Assembly (NCBI GenBank): GCA_043228905.1
Contig: JBHGNT010000012.1
Location: 9,052,001 to 9,116,000 of the forward strand
Direction of reading: 5' to 3'
From: Azolla caroliniana
Taxonomy: Eukaryota > Polypodiophyta
Length of the DNA: 64,000 nucleotides
Translations under genes and position numbers: made by a program
Shown here: positions 34,641 through 45,644 of the stretch, one piece after another
How the letters are laid out: each line of letters begins with the position of its first letter
How positions within the stretch are numbered: the stretch's first letter is position 1
The notes under the pieces: model-generated
Told to the model about the DNA's origin: nothing
Databases searched by the model: none
The model's input: the letters and a program-made list of their open reading frames with translations, nothing else

Positions 34641-35228
34641 TTTTTGTATTTATTTATTTGTGTATTTGTGTATTTATTTGTGTATTTGTGTATGTATTTG
34701 TGTATTTGTGTATTTGTGTATTTATTTATTTATTTGTGTATCTGTGTATTCTTGTATTTATTTATTTGTTTGTTTGTTTGTTTGTTTATTTTTGTATTTT
34801 TGTATTTATTTATTTGTGTATTTGTGTATGTATTTGTATATGTATTTGTGTATTTGTGTATTTATTTATTTATTTATTTATTTGTGTATCTGTGTATTCT
34901 TGTATTTATTTATTTATTTGTTTGTTTGTTTATTTATTATTTGTTTGTTTGTTTGTTTGTTCATTTATTTATTTGTGTAATCTTGTATTTATTTATTTAT
35001 TTGTGTATTTGTGTAATCTTGTATTTATTTATTTATTTTGTGCATTTATTTATTTATTTATTTGTGTATTTGTGTAATCTTGTATTTATTTATTTATTTT
35101 GTGCATTTATTTATTTATTTATTTATTTATTTGTGTATTTGTGTAATCTTGTCTTTATTTATTTATTTGTGTATTTATTTATTTATTTATTTGTGTATTT
35201 TTGCATTTATTTAAAAATTTACTTTAAA
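34620..35228. repeat. 600-bp T-rich low-complexity block (TTTA/TTTG units)
   Basis: Interspersed TATTTATT, TGTGTATT and TTTGTTTG units with a higher-order pattern (TTTGTGTAATCTTGTATTTA repeats several times at 34970-35160). Long frames (193 and 204 codons of F, V, Y, L, I, C) follow from the composition and are not genes. It lies immediately upstream of the PGK promoter. Confidence 0.9.
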
Positions 35229-35880
35229 AAATAAATGAAAAAATAAAAACCCCTCTAGAGATAGATTACAGCCCCTCAAAAGTCTTCTTTTGTGTGCGTG
35301 TGTGTGTGTGTTTTGGGGTGGGGGTTCACAACAAGAAGCACAACAAGAAGGCATTTGCCAAGTTCCACATTATATGTATGCTTTCTTTCTAAGCTTTTCG
35401 CACCATCACTCGTATATATTGGCGACAAATTTTAATATGTTGTATGGTAGAAGTAGAGATGTGTGAAAGTCGAGGCTTGAACCCAAGGTCTGTTAATGCA
35501 TCACAATCTACTTCATGGCTCTCTCTAATGGATTCTCTCGACCAATTTATTTGGGGGTGTAATTGGCTTTCAAAGGTTTTGAGATTGGGTGTATGGAAAT
35601 GCTTGCATCAAGATAAGCTTGGGCTTATTACCTTTTGATCTATGCAATATAAGCACACTTGGAAAAGCTCTGATGATCAGCCCACCGAATTTGCATCTAT
35701 CTTCAAACCAATATGTTATAGACATAAATTTATTTATAGTAGGTGGGATGGAATGTGTGTGATAGATACATGATCAGCCATTTTGGGCTGAGTGGTTGCA
35801 TATGGCAACATTTGGGCAAGGTGTGGTGTCATATGAACATTTTCCCACATGTATTGACTAAGATTATTTCGAAGGAGTTT
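35229..35880. other. Spacer without a recognised gene
   Basis: AT-rich. A short GT-rich run lies near 35290-35312. Nothing coding is supported. Confidence 0.4.
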
Positions 35881-37379
35881 GATTCTAATTTTCAAGAAGA
35901 GGTAAGGAAGGTTTTGTAACACCTTCTAAACGTCGAAAAAATCTTAGTTGGGACGGGATAACAAATGAGCTTTTTAAGAAATATGCATGCATTCTTAAAG
36001 AAGACATTCACCCATGTGTTTAAGCAATGATAAGATTATTGTTTAATTCCATTGGTTAATTTAGTTCCGAAGGTAGCATCTCTTGCATCATTCCATCAAT
36101 GGAGAGTAATTTCCTTTATCGTGGGATATATAGAAGGTGTTTGCAATGACGTACGTCATCAAACTAATTTTGCAAGTCTTTACCACAGTTTATTAATTTA
36201 ACTCAATATGGTTTTATTGCAAGTAGAAGTATATTGCATAATGTGTTGAATGTTCAAATGACAACAAATTATGTCAAGCATGTAAATTCATAATTGATTA
36301 TGATGTACTTAGATACAATCATGCAATTATCTCGTCTTGATGTAGAGCGTGAGTCTTGGGCCTTGCATATGTCAATTTATATTTTTAATTGAGTGAAATG
36401 CAACACCTCGTGTAATGCTTGATGGTAGAGTCAGTGCTACAATAATTTCCACTCAATCCTTTACTCTTTGTTATTGCTACATATCCTTTGCTATTAATGT
36501 TATCAAATTTTGTAATTGGTGGTGATATTGTGAGGTTATATCTTCCATTTGAAGGACATAATTAATAGTACAAGCTTTGGTCAATGATTCCATCGTGGTT
36601 TACATGCCTTTGAAAGCTAAATTTGGGCTCAAATTTCCTTGGCTTCAGGGTTGCATATTATTTGGAGAAACTCTCTCTCAATCTTTTGTACTGAGTCCAC
36701 TTTAGAAAGTTTCGGATGCTAGGAACCAATTTGTAACTTAGATACGATCATTTGACATTTACAGTATTCATTGGGCTTTCATGCAACAAATGCTCAAGTA
36801 ATTGACTAGATTCACAAGTTGAAGAGCAAGTTTATGTGGTGTCACAATTGTGACCATTCCATGTGCAACTTTAAAGTGGTGTAATCTATTTTAGACCCAT
36901 GCTTTATATTCTTACCATCGCTTCCTCGGACTATGAAGGTATTACAAGAAATATTGCAACATCAAAAGTTGATGTTGTGGATGAAGAAGGAAATCTTAGG
37001 CATGACATGGATTTCATGATCATTTGGCTACTCTCAAGCAACTAGGTGGTTTTGCAATATTGAATTTGAATATGCATTTGATGGCTCATAAATTCTTGTT
37101 ATTGCGAGATATATATTGACAAGATCAATCATGAGTATAAATGATTTAGCATTTATTGACAAAGAAGGAAATGTGCATGGGAGAAGCAAGATAATGGCAT
37201 CGTGGTGGTGATTGTTTAATGAAACAAAAGAAACTACTTTCTTCTCAATGGTTTACATTAGTTTGGAAAGGAAAATTGAGATCTAAATTCAATCGATTGA
37301 TTCAATTAGGGGTTGTCAAAAGTGAATGATATAGTTGATACTGGAATTCAAAGGCTATTGGATATTGATGATGCTAAAA
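35881..37379 (+). pseudogene. Decayed LINE reverse transcriptase
   Basis: Pieces of a non-LTR RT are readable in order: LSWDGITNELFKKYACILKE (DGI...EFFK block), INLTQYGFIASRSILHNVLN (the Q-GF--GR block), MLDGRVSATI, and near 37030-37210 the reads KQLGGFAILNLNMHLMAHKF and WWRLFN-like. Many stops and frameshifts. It is cut at 37380 by a copia LTR and may resume after 39716. Confidence 0.65.
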
Positions 37380-37683
37380 TGTTGAGAGACAAGCTCAACA
37401 TTGGGTATGTAAACGGGTACATAACCCAGTACGTAGACTGGGTGCGTAAAACCGTACGCAAAGTATGGTCGTGGCTGTGTTTAAACCAAGAGGCCGTTAG
37501 AACGTTATTCCTCGTAAGGAATAGTTTTGGGAGTTAGTGTAGAAGGCTCATTTATGAGCGGTCAAGTACTGGCAGTACTTGTGTGAGCCCAATAGTTGGG
37601 GCTTGTGTAAAAGGTGCTCATTGAGCACGAAATATGTATAGAGAACATACAGAGAATTATTTTGAAATAGTTTTGTAGTTTCT

Positions 37684-37743
<60 letters not shown>

Positions 37744-37843
37744 TCTCATTCTCTATGATTTATGAGTTTCACCGAACCGTCGTACTTCCGAACCGTGAAC
37801 TCTATGTTCTTACGCATACGCTTCCGCACACATATTCTTTACA
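37380..37843 (+). mobile_element. 5' LTR of a Ty1/copia element
   Basis: 464 bp, starting TGTTGAGAGACAAGCTCAACA (internal palindrome TGTTGAG/CTCAACA) and ending TTCTTTACA. It carries (CT)n from 37685 to 37741. Very similar in plan to the LTR at 45202-45644. The primer-binding site follows directly. Confidence 0.88.
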
Positions 37844-37855
37844 TGGTATCAGAGC
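37844..37855 (+). promoter_or_regulatory. Primer-binding site, initiator tRNA-Met type
   Basis: TGGTATCAGAGC directly after the LTR is the standard plant copia primer-binding site, complementary to the 3' end of initiator tRNA-Met. Confidence 0.93.
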
Positions 37856-37946
37856 GCGAGGGTTGAGACTCCTCTGCAGCCGACATAAAAGCTTGCGATA
37901 AAGACAGAGTTAAGTTTTTTGTTTTCGGAAAGGATAAGACAACAAT

Positions 37947-39716
37947 ATGGACAGAGGAATGGGAAACTTGCTACCAACTGAGAAGCTCGACAAGAGCAAC
38001 TACGCATCTTGGTCGTACAAGATGCACCAGTACCTGCTTGGTCATGGCTATTGTAGTTATGTCAATGGAGCTAATGATGCAACACTCGAATCGACACAGA
38101 GAGACTTTTCGGCTTGGGAACAAGCGGCAAGCAGAGTTCTTTATTGCTTCGCGTCCTGCGTGAGCGACCGACTCTTGAGCTATATTCAGGATGCTAAGAC
38201 GCCAAAGGACATGTGGGAGAATCTCAAGAGGATTTTCGCCGCTAGCACAATAGCCATGAAGCTGCAACTCAGGCAGGAGCTTAGCAATGTCCGAATGAAA
38301 GATCTGTCTGTGGCCGATTACACAACCTGAATCAAGGAGATCCGCAACTCTCTCACCTCCGTCAACGTGAATGTTGAGGAGGACGAAATGGTGCAGGTGT
38401 GTCTTGATGGGTTAGCATCAAAGTTCAGAGTGTTTCGGACGACAGTCTACACAAGGGAGATTATGCCTTCGTTCTTCGAGCTTCAGTCGATGTTGCTCGT
38501 AGAGGAAAATCACACGGGTGCGTCGACGAGTACACACACTGATAGCAAGATGTTGTACATGGAGGAAGATAGGCCCCGTGGTCGTGGCGGACAAGGCGGA
38601 TCAATGCGCAATGGAGGCGGCCAAAAAGAGCAGAACGTGCAGCATAATCGAAATGCCGGAAGTAATTCTGAACTCTCCTGAAGTAGGGGAAGCCATAGCG
38701 ATGCCGGAAGCCGTCAAGAGAAGGTTGTAACGAAATGTTGGTATTGTGGCACGAAAGGCCACAGGGAGAGCAAGTGCTGGAAGAAGAGAGCCAATTCGGA
38801 CAAAGCCGGATCGAGCGGAAGAGATGTAGGAAGGCGTCAAAAATCGCACTACGCCGAGGGCTCTGAACAAGTCGGAAGTGGATTGGGCCTAACCTTCGTA
38901 ATAAAGCACAAGGCCAATTCAATGGCCGTGAACACCTCGAAATCGAGCGAGGTGTGGTATGTTGATTCCGGAGCGTCGAATCATATGATGAGTCACGAGG
39001 AATCGTTCTTGTACTTGGAGAAATCGGAAAAGCAAGGAGTGGTCGAAACGGGAGATGACACTTCGCATACCATCGAACATGTCGGAGAAGTTCCCCTCAG
39101 CCACGTCGGGCAGAAAGAGAAACTCATGAATGTGTTGCACGTCCCGACAATAACCAAGAACCTGGTGTCGGTCGGTCAGATCGTCGATCAGGGGATGCAA
39201 GTTCGATTCACGCACCTCGGGTGCTACATCGAAGAAGAAGGCAAAGTAATCGTGCAAGGGTGTTGTGAAGGGAGGATGTTCATCCTCGACACCAATAAAG
39301 CCGGAACCGCATTGTTCGCGAAAGGACAAAAGGTCGAGTTGGACATCGATTTGTGGCACAAGCAATTCGGCCATGTTAACTTCCCACGGCTTCGTGAAAT
39401 GCAGACGGAGAACATTGTTTTCGGATTGCCAAAATTTCGGGGCCGTAATGGCCAAGTCTGCGAATCCTGCCAACTCCGAAAGCAGCACCGACTTCCATTC
39501 CCCAATGAGCGTAATCGTAGTCGAAATCCTTTGGATTTGATCCATTCGGATGTGTGGGGACCGACACAGAACGTGAGTCTCGGTGGAAGCCGTTACTTTG
39601 CAACCTTTATCGATGACTTCACACGGCATACCTGGGCGTGCTTGATCGCGAAAAAGAGCGAAGTCTTCACGTGGTTCCTAAAGGTGAAGAGCCTTGCAGA
39701 AAGGGAAACTGGATGA
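37947..39716 (+). pseudogene. Copia gag-protease-integrase start, 3'-truncated
   Basis: One frame of 590 codons interrupted by TGA at 38328 and 38679 (both fit CGA Arg codons). Gag opens GNLLPTEKLDKSNYASWSYK; the zinc knuckle is CWYCGTKGHRESKC at about 38731-38772; the protease motif is VWYVDSGASNHM near 38950; the GAG-pre-integrase block is DLWHKQFGHVNFPRL; the integrase zinc part is CESCQLRKQH and its core start is DLIHSDVWGP (first catalytic D). The element stops in the integrase core after ERETG at 39716, so RT, RNase H and the 3' LTR are missing here. A same-family 3' end lies at 44345-45644. Confidence 0.92.
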
Positions 39717-40619
39717 AAGATCAAGTGCCTACGGTGTAGCCGAGCGGAAGAATTAGACAATCACCAAATTATAGTTTTACTTGGCAAAAGTGGCAAAGCA
39801 TAACACTATTACAAGGATGTTGATAATGAAGAAAATAATCAACCTTGGATGTTGTTTGAATGGTGGTACAACATTTTTTATGCTAAATACTAATATGTTG
39901 TATAATCATTCTATGGCATCACTTTCATGGCTCTTATCTAAAGCACATCATTGTAGGGAAGTATGAAGCAAGGTGGTGAAAAATGGTATCATGTAGTTGA
40001 GATTCCTGATTGTAATTTAGGTTCAATCCCAAAGGGGTGATATTCAATGGCTATTAGGTTCAATATTCGAGGGGTGAGGATTGGCATAAGGCACATGCTT
40101 CTCTGGTACTGTTCAACTGGAAGATAGTGTACATTTCATTCAATGCCATATATTGCACATGATATTCATAAACATTTACATAAATTTGATAAGCTTTGTA
40201 TTCTTTTTATGTGATTCCCTATAATGGATTTTTTGTCAATATGTACACAAAATGGTCCAAAGGAAGAGGAAATCATGTTTCACTTTTTAGGGTATTGGGG
40301 GTTGCAACTTAATTCAAGTTTGAAAGTAGGGATGTAGTAAATCTATTATAAAGTTGAAATGCATACTTATGTGGCCACTATGGATGTTACAACATGTTGA
40401 GCTTCTTTCCTCATGTGGATGTTCACCTCTCTTAACCACACTTCGAATGTCCATCTACCTACATAAGCAAGTAGGACAACAATGTTGTAATGGTGGTTTT
40501 ACATAAAATTAATATATTTATGTGGTTTACCCAAAGAGGTAGATTTTTAAAGTTCGCGGAAGACTAATTGTAATCTATGATACATAGAGAGATAGATTAT
40601 ATTATCATCTTCGGAGGTC

Positions 40620-40660
<41 letters not shown>

Positions 40661-42369
40661 ACACACACACACACACACACACAAGATTGAAGAGTGTTTG
40701 GGGGTGTATATGGAGTAAATGGGGTCTCCATCCTTAGGGGATCCCAAATAAAATATTTTTTCTTTTTATTGTATTATGTGTGTCTGTATATATAATTCCT
40801 AGTTTTGTTGGATCTTTCTATGAAGCCTAAGCATGTGCGATGAGGCATTATGGACACATCCAAGATTGGCCGTCAATTGTGCATATTTCGTCTGGAACAA
40901 GCTCATATGTTTGAGTTATCTCACATTACTTTATCATAACGTGTCCCTCCTCACCTTGGACCACAATTGATTTTGCTTTCCCCCACACACTGTCATTCTT
41001 GACCAACACATTATATAAATTTCCCTGATAACCATATTGTCCACACTCAATTTCAAAACCTTCTTTTGTGGTCTTAAATAATACCCTTTGTTTAGATTTT
41101 CTTTGCAAAACCTTCTTTAGTGGTCTTAAATAATGCCCTTTCTTTAGATATATTGTTATCAAATTCAAGGAATCTCCTTCACAATATGTAGGGGCTAATA
41201 CCATGGGCTGGTTGTTGCTTAATTAACCATGAGCCATCAAGAAATACGAATATTCTTTTTTTGTAAAAATAGTAACCATATGTATGTTTCTAAAGATTGT
41301 ATGGTATTTATTATTAGGACATTTCTTTCCTTTTTAATTCTTGTGACTAATTGGCCTATGCAAGGGATACAACTAATGGTATCAACTAAAAGGAACGAAC
41401 ACCATTAAATAATAGGAAATTATAGTGTCTTTTAAAGTCATGTAGGAATGTCTACATGAAAAGGCATATTGTATTTATTGTGCATTCAATGTGAACATGC
41501 AATCCTATTATTTTCTTTTTAGTGTTACTTTGCGTCATGTTTTTAAAGGAACATTTGTGCATGAACCATATTAAATAACAAGCACTCATATGTGTAATCC
41601 TAAGTAAACGAGGTTAAATTGGCCCATTTGCTACTCATAAGTACACTATCAAACACATACTCTTAAGTAGACAGTTCCATAGACATTAATCCATAAAAAG
41701 ACATCTAAAGCCAAAAATGAATCATCCATCAACAAACCAAATGTAGACATAAAAAGTTGCTAAGGCAATCAAGGTAACATGTTGATGATATTGCAGTAAA
41801 CTTATTGTTATCCTTAAGCAACTTAGCCTCATAGATCATGCCATGTAGAAACATCCTAGTCAATATCATGTAGCTATTTGTCTAGGTAGTCTAAGTGTAT
41901 CCATAGCATCTTCATAGGAATTAAGGCAAAGCTTGCAAATTGTACATATGCACATGATAAATATCTCATTAGTTCTCTTTTTTATAAGGCTCGTGAAAGA
42001 ATGTTTAAATCCATTACTTTAACTTGAGTACCCAACCAAGTGGTTTGCACACATAGGTCAACAATCAAGATGTCCATGTTATTTGTGGGTGGTGATATAT
42101 GCTGCTAGATATTGTTATGTCGTGAACATGTGGCTTGAGATAAGTGTTGAACCTTGATTTAAGAGTGGATATTGGGCTAATAAAGAAACATAAAAGTATG
42201 AACACATGACTACATGAATACATGAGTTGAATTGAGATTAAGATTATTAGCTAGAACTTAGATGGGGGTGTAAGCTTGATGCTCTTTTAATCCCCTCTGA
42301 AATTAAAACCGTCCTCTTAAGAAACAAAATGTCTCCCCAATCTCCCATTTTTTTTTGCTTGTATGGTTT
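39717..42369. other. AT-rich stretch, no gene; microsatellites and decayed repeats
   Basis: 39.72-40.5 kb may continue the LINE remnant broken by the copia element, but frames are too decayed to be sure. At 40575-40625 the reversed LINE tail module (CTTCGGAGGTCAAATAAGAG) meets a compound (AG)n(AC)n repeat at 40624-40683. A 52-bp tandem duplication lies at 41054-41157 (CAAAACCTTCTTTNGTGGTC twice). Nothing coding is supported. Confidence 0.5.
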
Positions 42370-42830
42370 CAGTTTATATGTGTCACAACACAATGACATG
42401 AAATAGATAGTTGGTGAGGATTGAACCTACAACCTCACATCAACAAGATGTCATGCTCAACCATTTTAATATGAGCATGCATTTTAGTATTTTATAGTCT
42501 AGCATATAATACATTTCAGAATCAAAATATTCTAGTCGTTAGTATATTCTAGAAATATTCAATCTCGGAACTTGTATAAATACTTGTAACCTCCTTGTCC
42601 CTTTCAAGGGATTCAACACCAGTCATTGACACATCAATCTAGTATTCTCGTTTCATTCCATCTTGTCTCCTTGATCTTTATCTCTATCTTCATGCTCTTG
42701 TGTCGTTCCCAGCTTCTTAAGCTCCACACTCTTAGCCCCATGATCCGTGCGTGTGAGTCTACGGTTGGTGTGTCAGTGACAATATGCTCTACATCTCAAC
42801 TTCTTTTGATATTTTACGCTTGTTTTTAAT
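42370..42830 (+). mobile_element. LTR-like sequence, diverged relative of 18181-18640
   Basis: Same order as the 18-kb copy: a reversed tRNA-like box pair (42414-42480), a TTCTAGAAATATTC block near 42548, a TATAAATA at 42575-42582, then GATTCAACACCAGTC and a pyrimidine-rich leader. The HSE-like spacing here is imperfect. No body or target duplication was found. Confidence 0.5.
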
Positions 42831-43029
42831 GATCATGCTTACTTTTAATGGCCACACATTAAGACTAAATAAATGCCTCTAGGAGCTAAATATTGTTGTT
42901 ATTCCTAGGTCGGACTTGCCTCTAACACAAGGTGTCCCTTCGGAACATTTCACCAAAGGGTGGTTATGGTAAGGGATTCAACACTTAACAACCATAATCG
43001 GTTGTCTTCCGGTTCGGTATCTGTATTCA

Positions 43030-43400
43030 CAACACACCTCAAGTACACACATAAGATTCATACATTGAGTGCATAATGGAATAGAATATGAAGATCCACA
43101 AGATATAATAACAAAACTTCCTTATATTAATATTCTGTCCCTTAATACATCCATACCCGGATCCTTTGATAGGTATTCGGTTCTGTGTTACAAAACGGTG
43201 CCTAATCGGCAACCGGCTACGAATCGGTCTGGATCTGGATCGGCATACCTATTCCGGATCCGTCCGTTCCTCTAATTAATAATATTATTTTATATCCGGA
43301 AACCGGCTCGTCCATTCCTCATTACATACTTGGTTGCCAACGACCAACACATGGCACGCCCGTGGGACAGTACCTTGTACGTTGAACCCACGAGTAGCTT
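43030..43400 (-). mobile_element. 3' LTR region of element IV (coiled-coil gypsy family)
   Basis: On the minus strand, just after the ORF stop (43403-43405), comes ACAAGGTACTGTCCCACGGG, a block also found after the ORFs at 50.2 kb and 59.28 kb. Further down are GATCC/CCGGTT-rich repeats and TATC-AAAGGATCC near 43165, matching the TATAAAAGGATCC of the LTR at 59.48 kb. Exact ends are not resolved. Confidence 0.6.
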
Positions 43401-43613
43401 CACTACTCTTCATCAAGTATGTCCAAAATACTCTGGTCAAGGGGTTTGAGAGGTTCCTCGCTTTGCTGCTCCCGCTCTGTTTGCTCCTCGCGCTGCTCCT
43501 CATGCTGGTCTTTTTGTTAAGGATTAGGTAATTAATTAAGGAATAATTATTACCTAATTATGTGATTAAGTTAAGCGTGGAAGATTAAGTGATATGTGTG
43601 TATGTGTGTGAGA

Positions 43614-43656
<43 letters not shown>

Positions 43657-43712
43657 GGGATGAGTAAGTATATTAACTTAGCATTATCATCAACTATCAT
43701 CAAATCCAAAAA

Positions 43713-44344
43713 CATTTATTACATGCATAGGGCAAGATTCAAACCCTATACCTCCACGTAGACAAACCCCACCCTTACCATTGTACTAACTTATCCTAAA
43801 TGTTCTAAATATAGATTTAATACATATAAGACCTTTATTTATGCCTACCTTTATTAAAAGGTAAGTCATGCATTTTTTTTAGAATACGTGAATACTTTAT
43901 TTATAAGAAAAATGTACACCAATAAAAAATGACTCGTGCACATCTAGCGAGCATGAGCACTATATTTAGGAAATAAAAGCATAGTGTAAAAAAAGCAGCT
44001 CATGCACATTTAGTGTGCATGAACACTTTAGAAAAAGCATGAAGCTATGCTTAGCCTCTTCCATCCTTATATAAGGAGGAGAGAAAGATGTATGGGTGGT
44101 TGTTGATTTTTTTACAAGGATTTTGATCAATCTAATATATTCGTGGGATTCACGATTTTTCCCATCTATTTCTCTCTTACATTCTAAGTATCAATTAATA
44201 CACTATACTCGTGGGATTCACGAGTTTCATATCTTCCTTCAAATATTTCTCGTTCTTGCAATCCATTCATAAGGAGCCTTATCTCATATTCATCTTTCTC
44301 CTAGTCCAAAACCTTAGTGGTTCCCACCCGACTCACGCAACGAT
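43713..44344 (+). mobile_element. Unassigned LTR-like segment within the inner insertion
   Basis: Contains a reversed tRNA-like box pair (43732-43795), CCTTATATAAGG at 44067-44078 and two copies of TCGTGGGATTCACGA (about 44142 and 44210). It looks like an LTR in plus orientation abutting a copia 3' end. Boundaries unclear. Confidence 0.4.
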
Positions 44345-44678
44345 CTGGAGCCGAAAGGCACGACAGCACTGTCGAGCACCGAAGCCGAGTATGGAGGAGC
44401 GGTTGTCGCAACATGCGAAGCCATATGGTTGAAGCGGCTACTTAAGGATCTGCAGGTGGAGGTATCCGATCCAACGACAATCTACTGCGACAACCTCAAC
44501 AACATCCAACTAGCTAAGAACCCCGTCTTCCATGCCCGGAATAAGCACATTGAGGTGCACTACCATTTCGTCCGTGAGCGTGTCCTCTCCAGTGAAGTTG
44601 AACTTCAGTATGTTCTGACGGATCGGCAGAACGCCAACATCTTCACCAAGCCTCTTGGTCTGGACAAGTTGTGGTAAT
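44345..44678 (+). pseudogene. Copia RNase H C-terminal fragment
   Basis: Encodes AEYGGAVVATCEAIWLK, RLLKDLQVEVSDPTTIYCDN, NNIQLAKNPVFHARNKHIEV and LTDRQNANIFTKPLGLDKLW, then stops at 44675-44677 (TAA). This is the distal Ty1/copia RNase H. It is the same family as the reversed fragment at 18.7-18.95 kb. Confidence 0.88.
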
Positions 44679-45190
44679 TCTCGGGTGTGCTTGGGTTGCG
44701 TCACCTCGACGTGCCGAACTTGAGGGGGAGGGACGTTCCGGAAGACGAAGACCGCGACACCGAGTCAGATGACGAATTCGATTTCGGACCGGCTGAAGAA
44801 GCCGAGGGCGGACCCGCGAAAGATTCCGAAAGCGGACATAAGGGGAGTAGTCGAAAGAAAGAGCCGAAGCCAACCAAGGGCGAGAAGACCGAGGATGAGT
44901 TGGAGACAGCCAACTCAGACGAGAGCGAAAACTGATCGGAGGAAGCCGAGTCGGTTCGGATGTTTGATTCGGATACGTTGAATCAACCAAGGGCCAAGCA
45001 GAAGAGAAGGCAGTAGAAGAGGCGCCAACACCGCAACAGCAAGGAAGCTGAGAAGGGCCGTGTGAGCAGACAAGCCGACCAAAAGGGTCGAGGCGTGCGG
45101 AATCGAACAGGTCGAGGAGTGCGAGTGAGGCGTGAAGCCAGAAGGAATCGGGGAGAGATCCGGAAGAGCAGATGGAACCTCAAGTTGAGC
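44679..45190 (+). other. Unusual 0.5-kb segment between copia RNase H and 3' LTR
   Basis: In most plant copia elements the RNase H stop is close to the polypurine tract. Here about 510 bp intervene, with an 82-codon acidic frame at 44687-44935 (RGRDVPEDEDRDTESDDEF, then EKTEDELETANSDESEN). It could be decayed 3' noncoding sequence or an extra ORF. I recognise no domain. Confidence 0.4.
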
Positions 45191-45201
45191 TTGAGGGGGA
45201 G

Positions 45202-45644
45202 TGTTGAGATACAAGCTCAACATTGGCCGGATTAGCTGTGCAAGCCGAGAACCGGATCGGTTGGGGCCGATCGTTTAGGCCGGACCCATGCGTAAAACGG
45301 GTACATAAACTAGTACACAAACCGGTGCGTAACGAGAAGCCGTAGCGGTGCGTAAACCGTGAGGCCATTGGGATATTCCGTGTAGGAATATATTTTGGGA
45401 GTTAGGGTAGAGCTCAGTTATGATCATTGAAGTACGTGTCAGTACTTCTGTCAGTCCGTATGGACATGTATAAAAGTGCTCACTGAGCACATCCTATGTA
45501 CAGATTGAGTATTATTTTGAATTGTTTTTTCTGTGTGTTCTCTCTCTCTGTCTCTCCCGCGTAATGTGTATATACAAGCTCTCCATTAAACCTAGGTATT
45601 TTTTGCGTTCGATTTCCTATTGCTTCTGCATGCTATTCTTCACA
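45202..45644 (+). mobile_element. Copia 3' LTR with polypurine tract
   Basis: TTGAGGGGGAG (45191-45201) is the polypurine tract. The LTR starts TGTTGAGATACAAGCTCAAC and ends TATTCTTCACA, about 443 bp, with a TATA-like TGTATAAAAG at about 45469-45478 and a TC-rich run near 45540-45557. Compare the 5' LTR at 37380-37843. Confidence 0.82.

Noticed and set aside
34496-35234. Long frames of F/V/Y/L/I/C (193, 204 and 114 codons) resembling membrane proteins
   Set aside because: They are translations of a TTTA/TTTG low-complexity block in all three frames.
40926-41204. 92-codon minus-strand frame
   Set aside because: Contains the 52-bp tandem duplication and no recognisable domain; no context for a gene.
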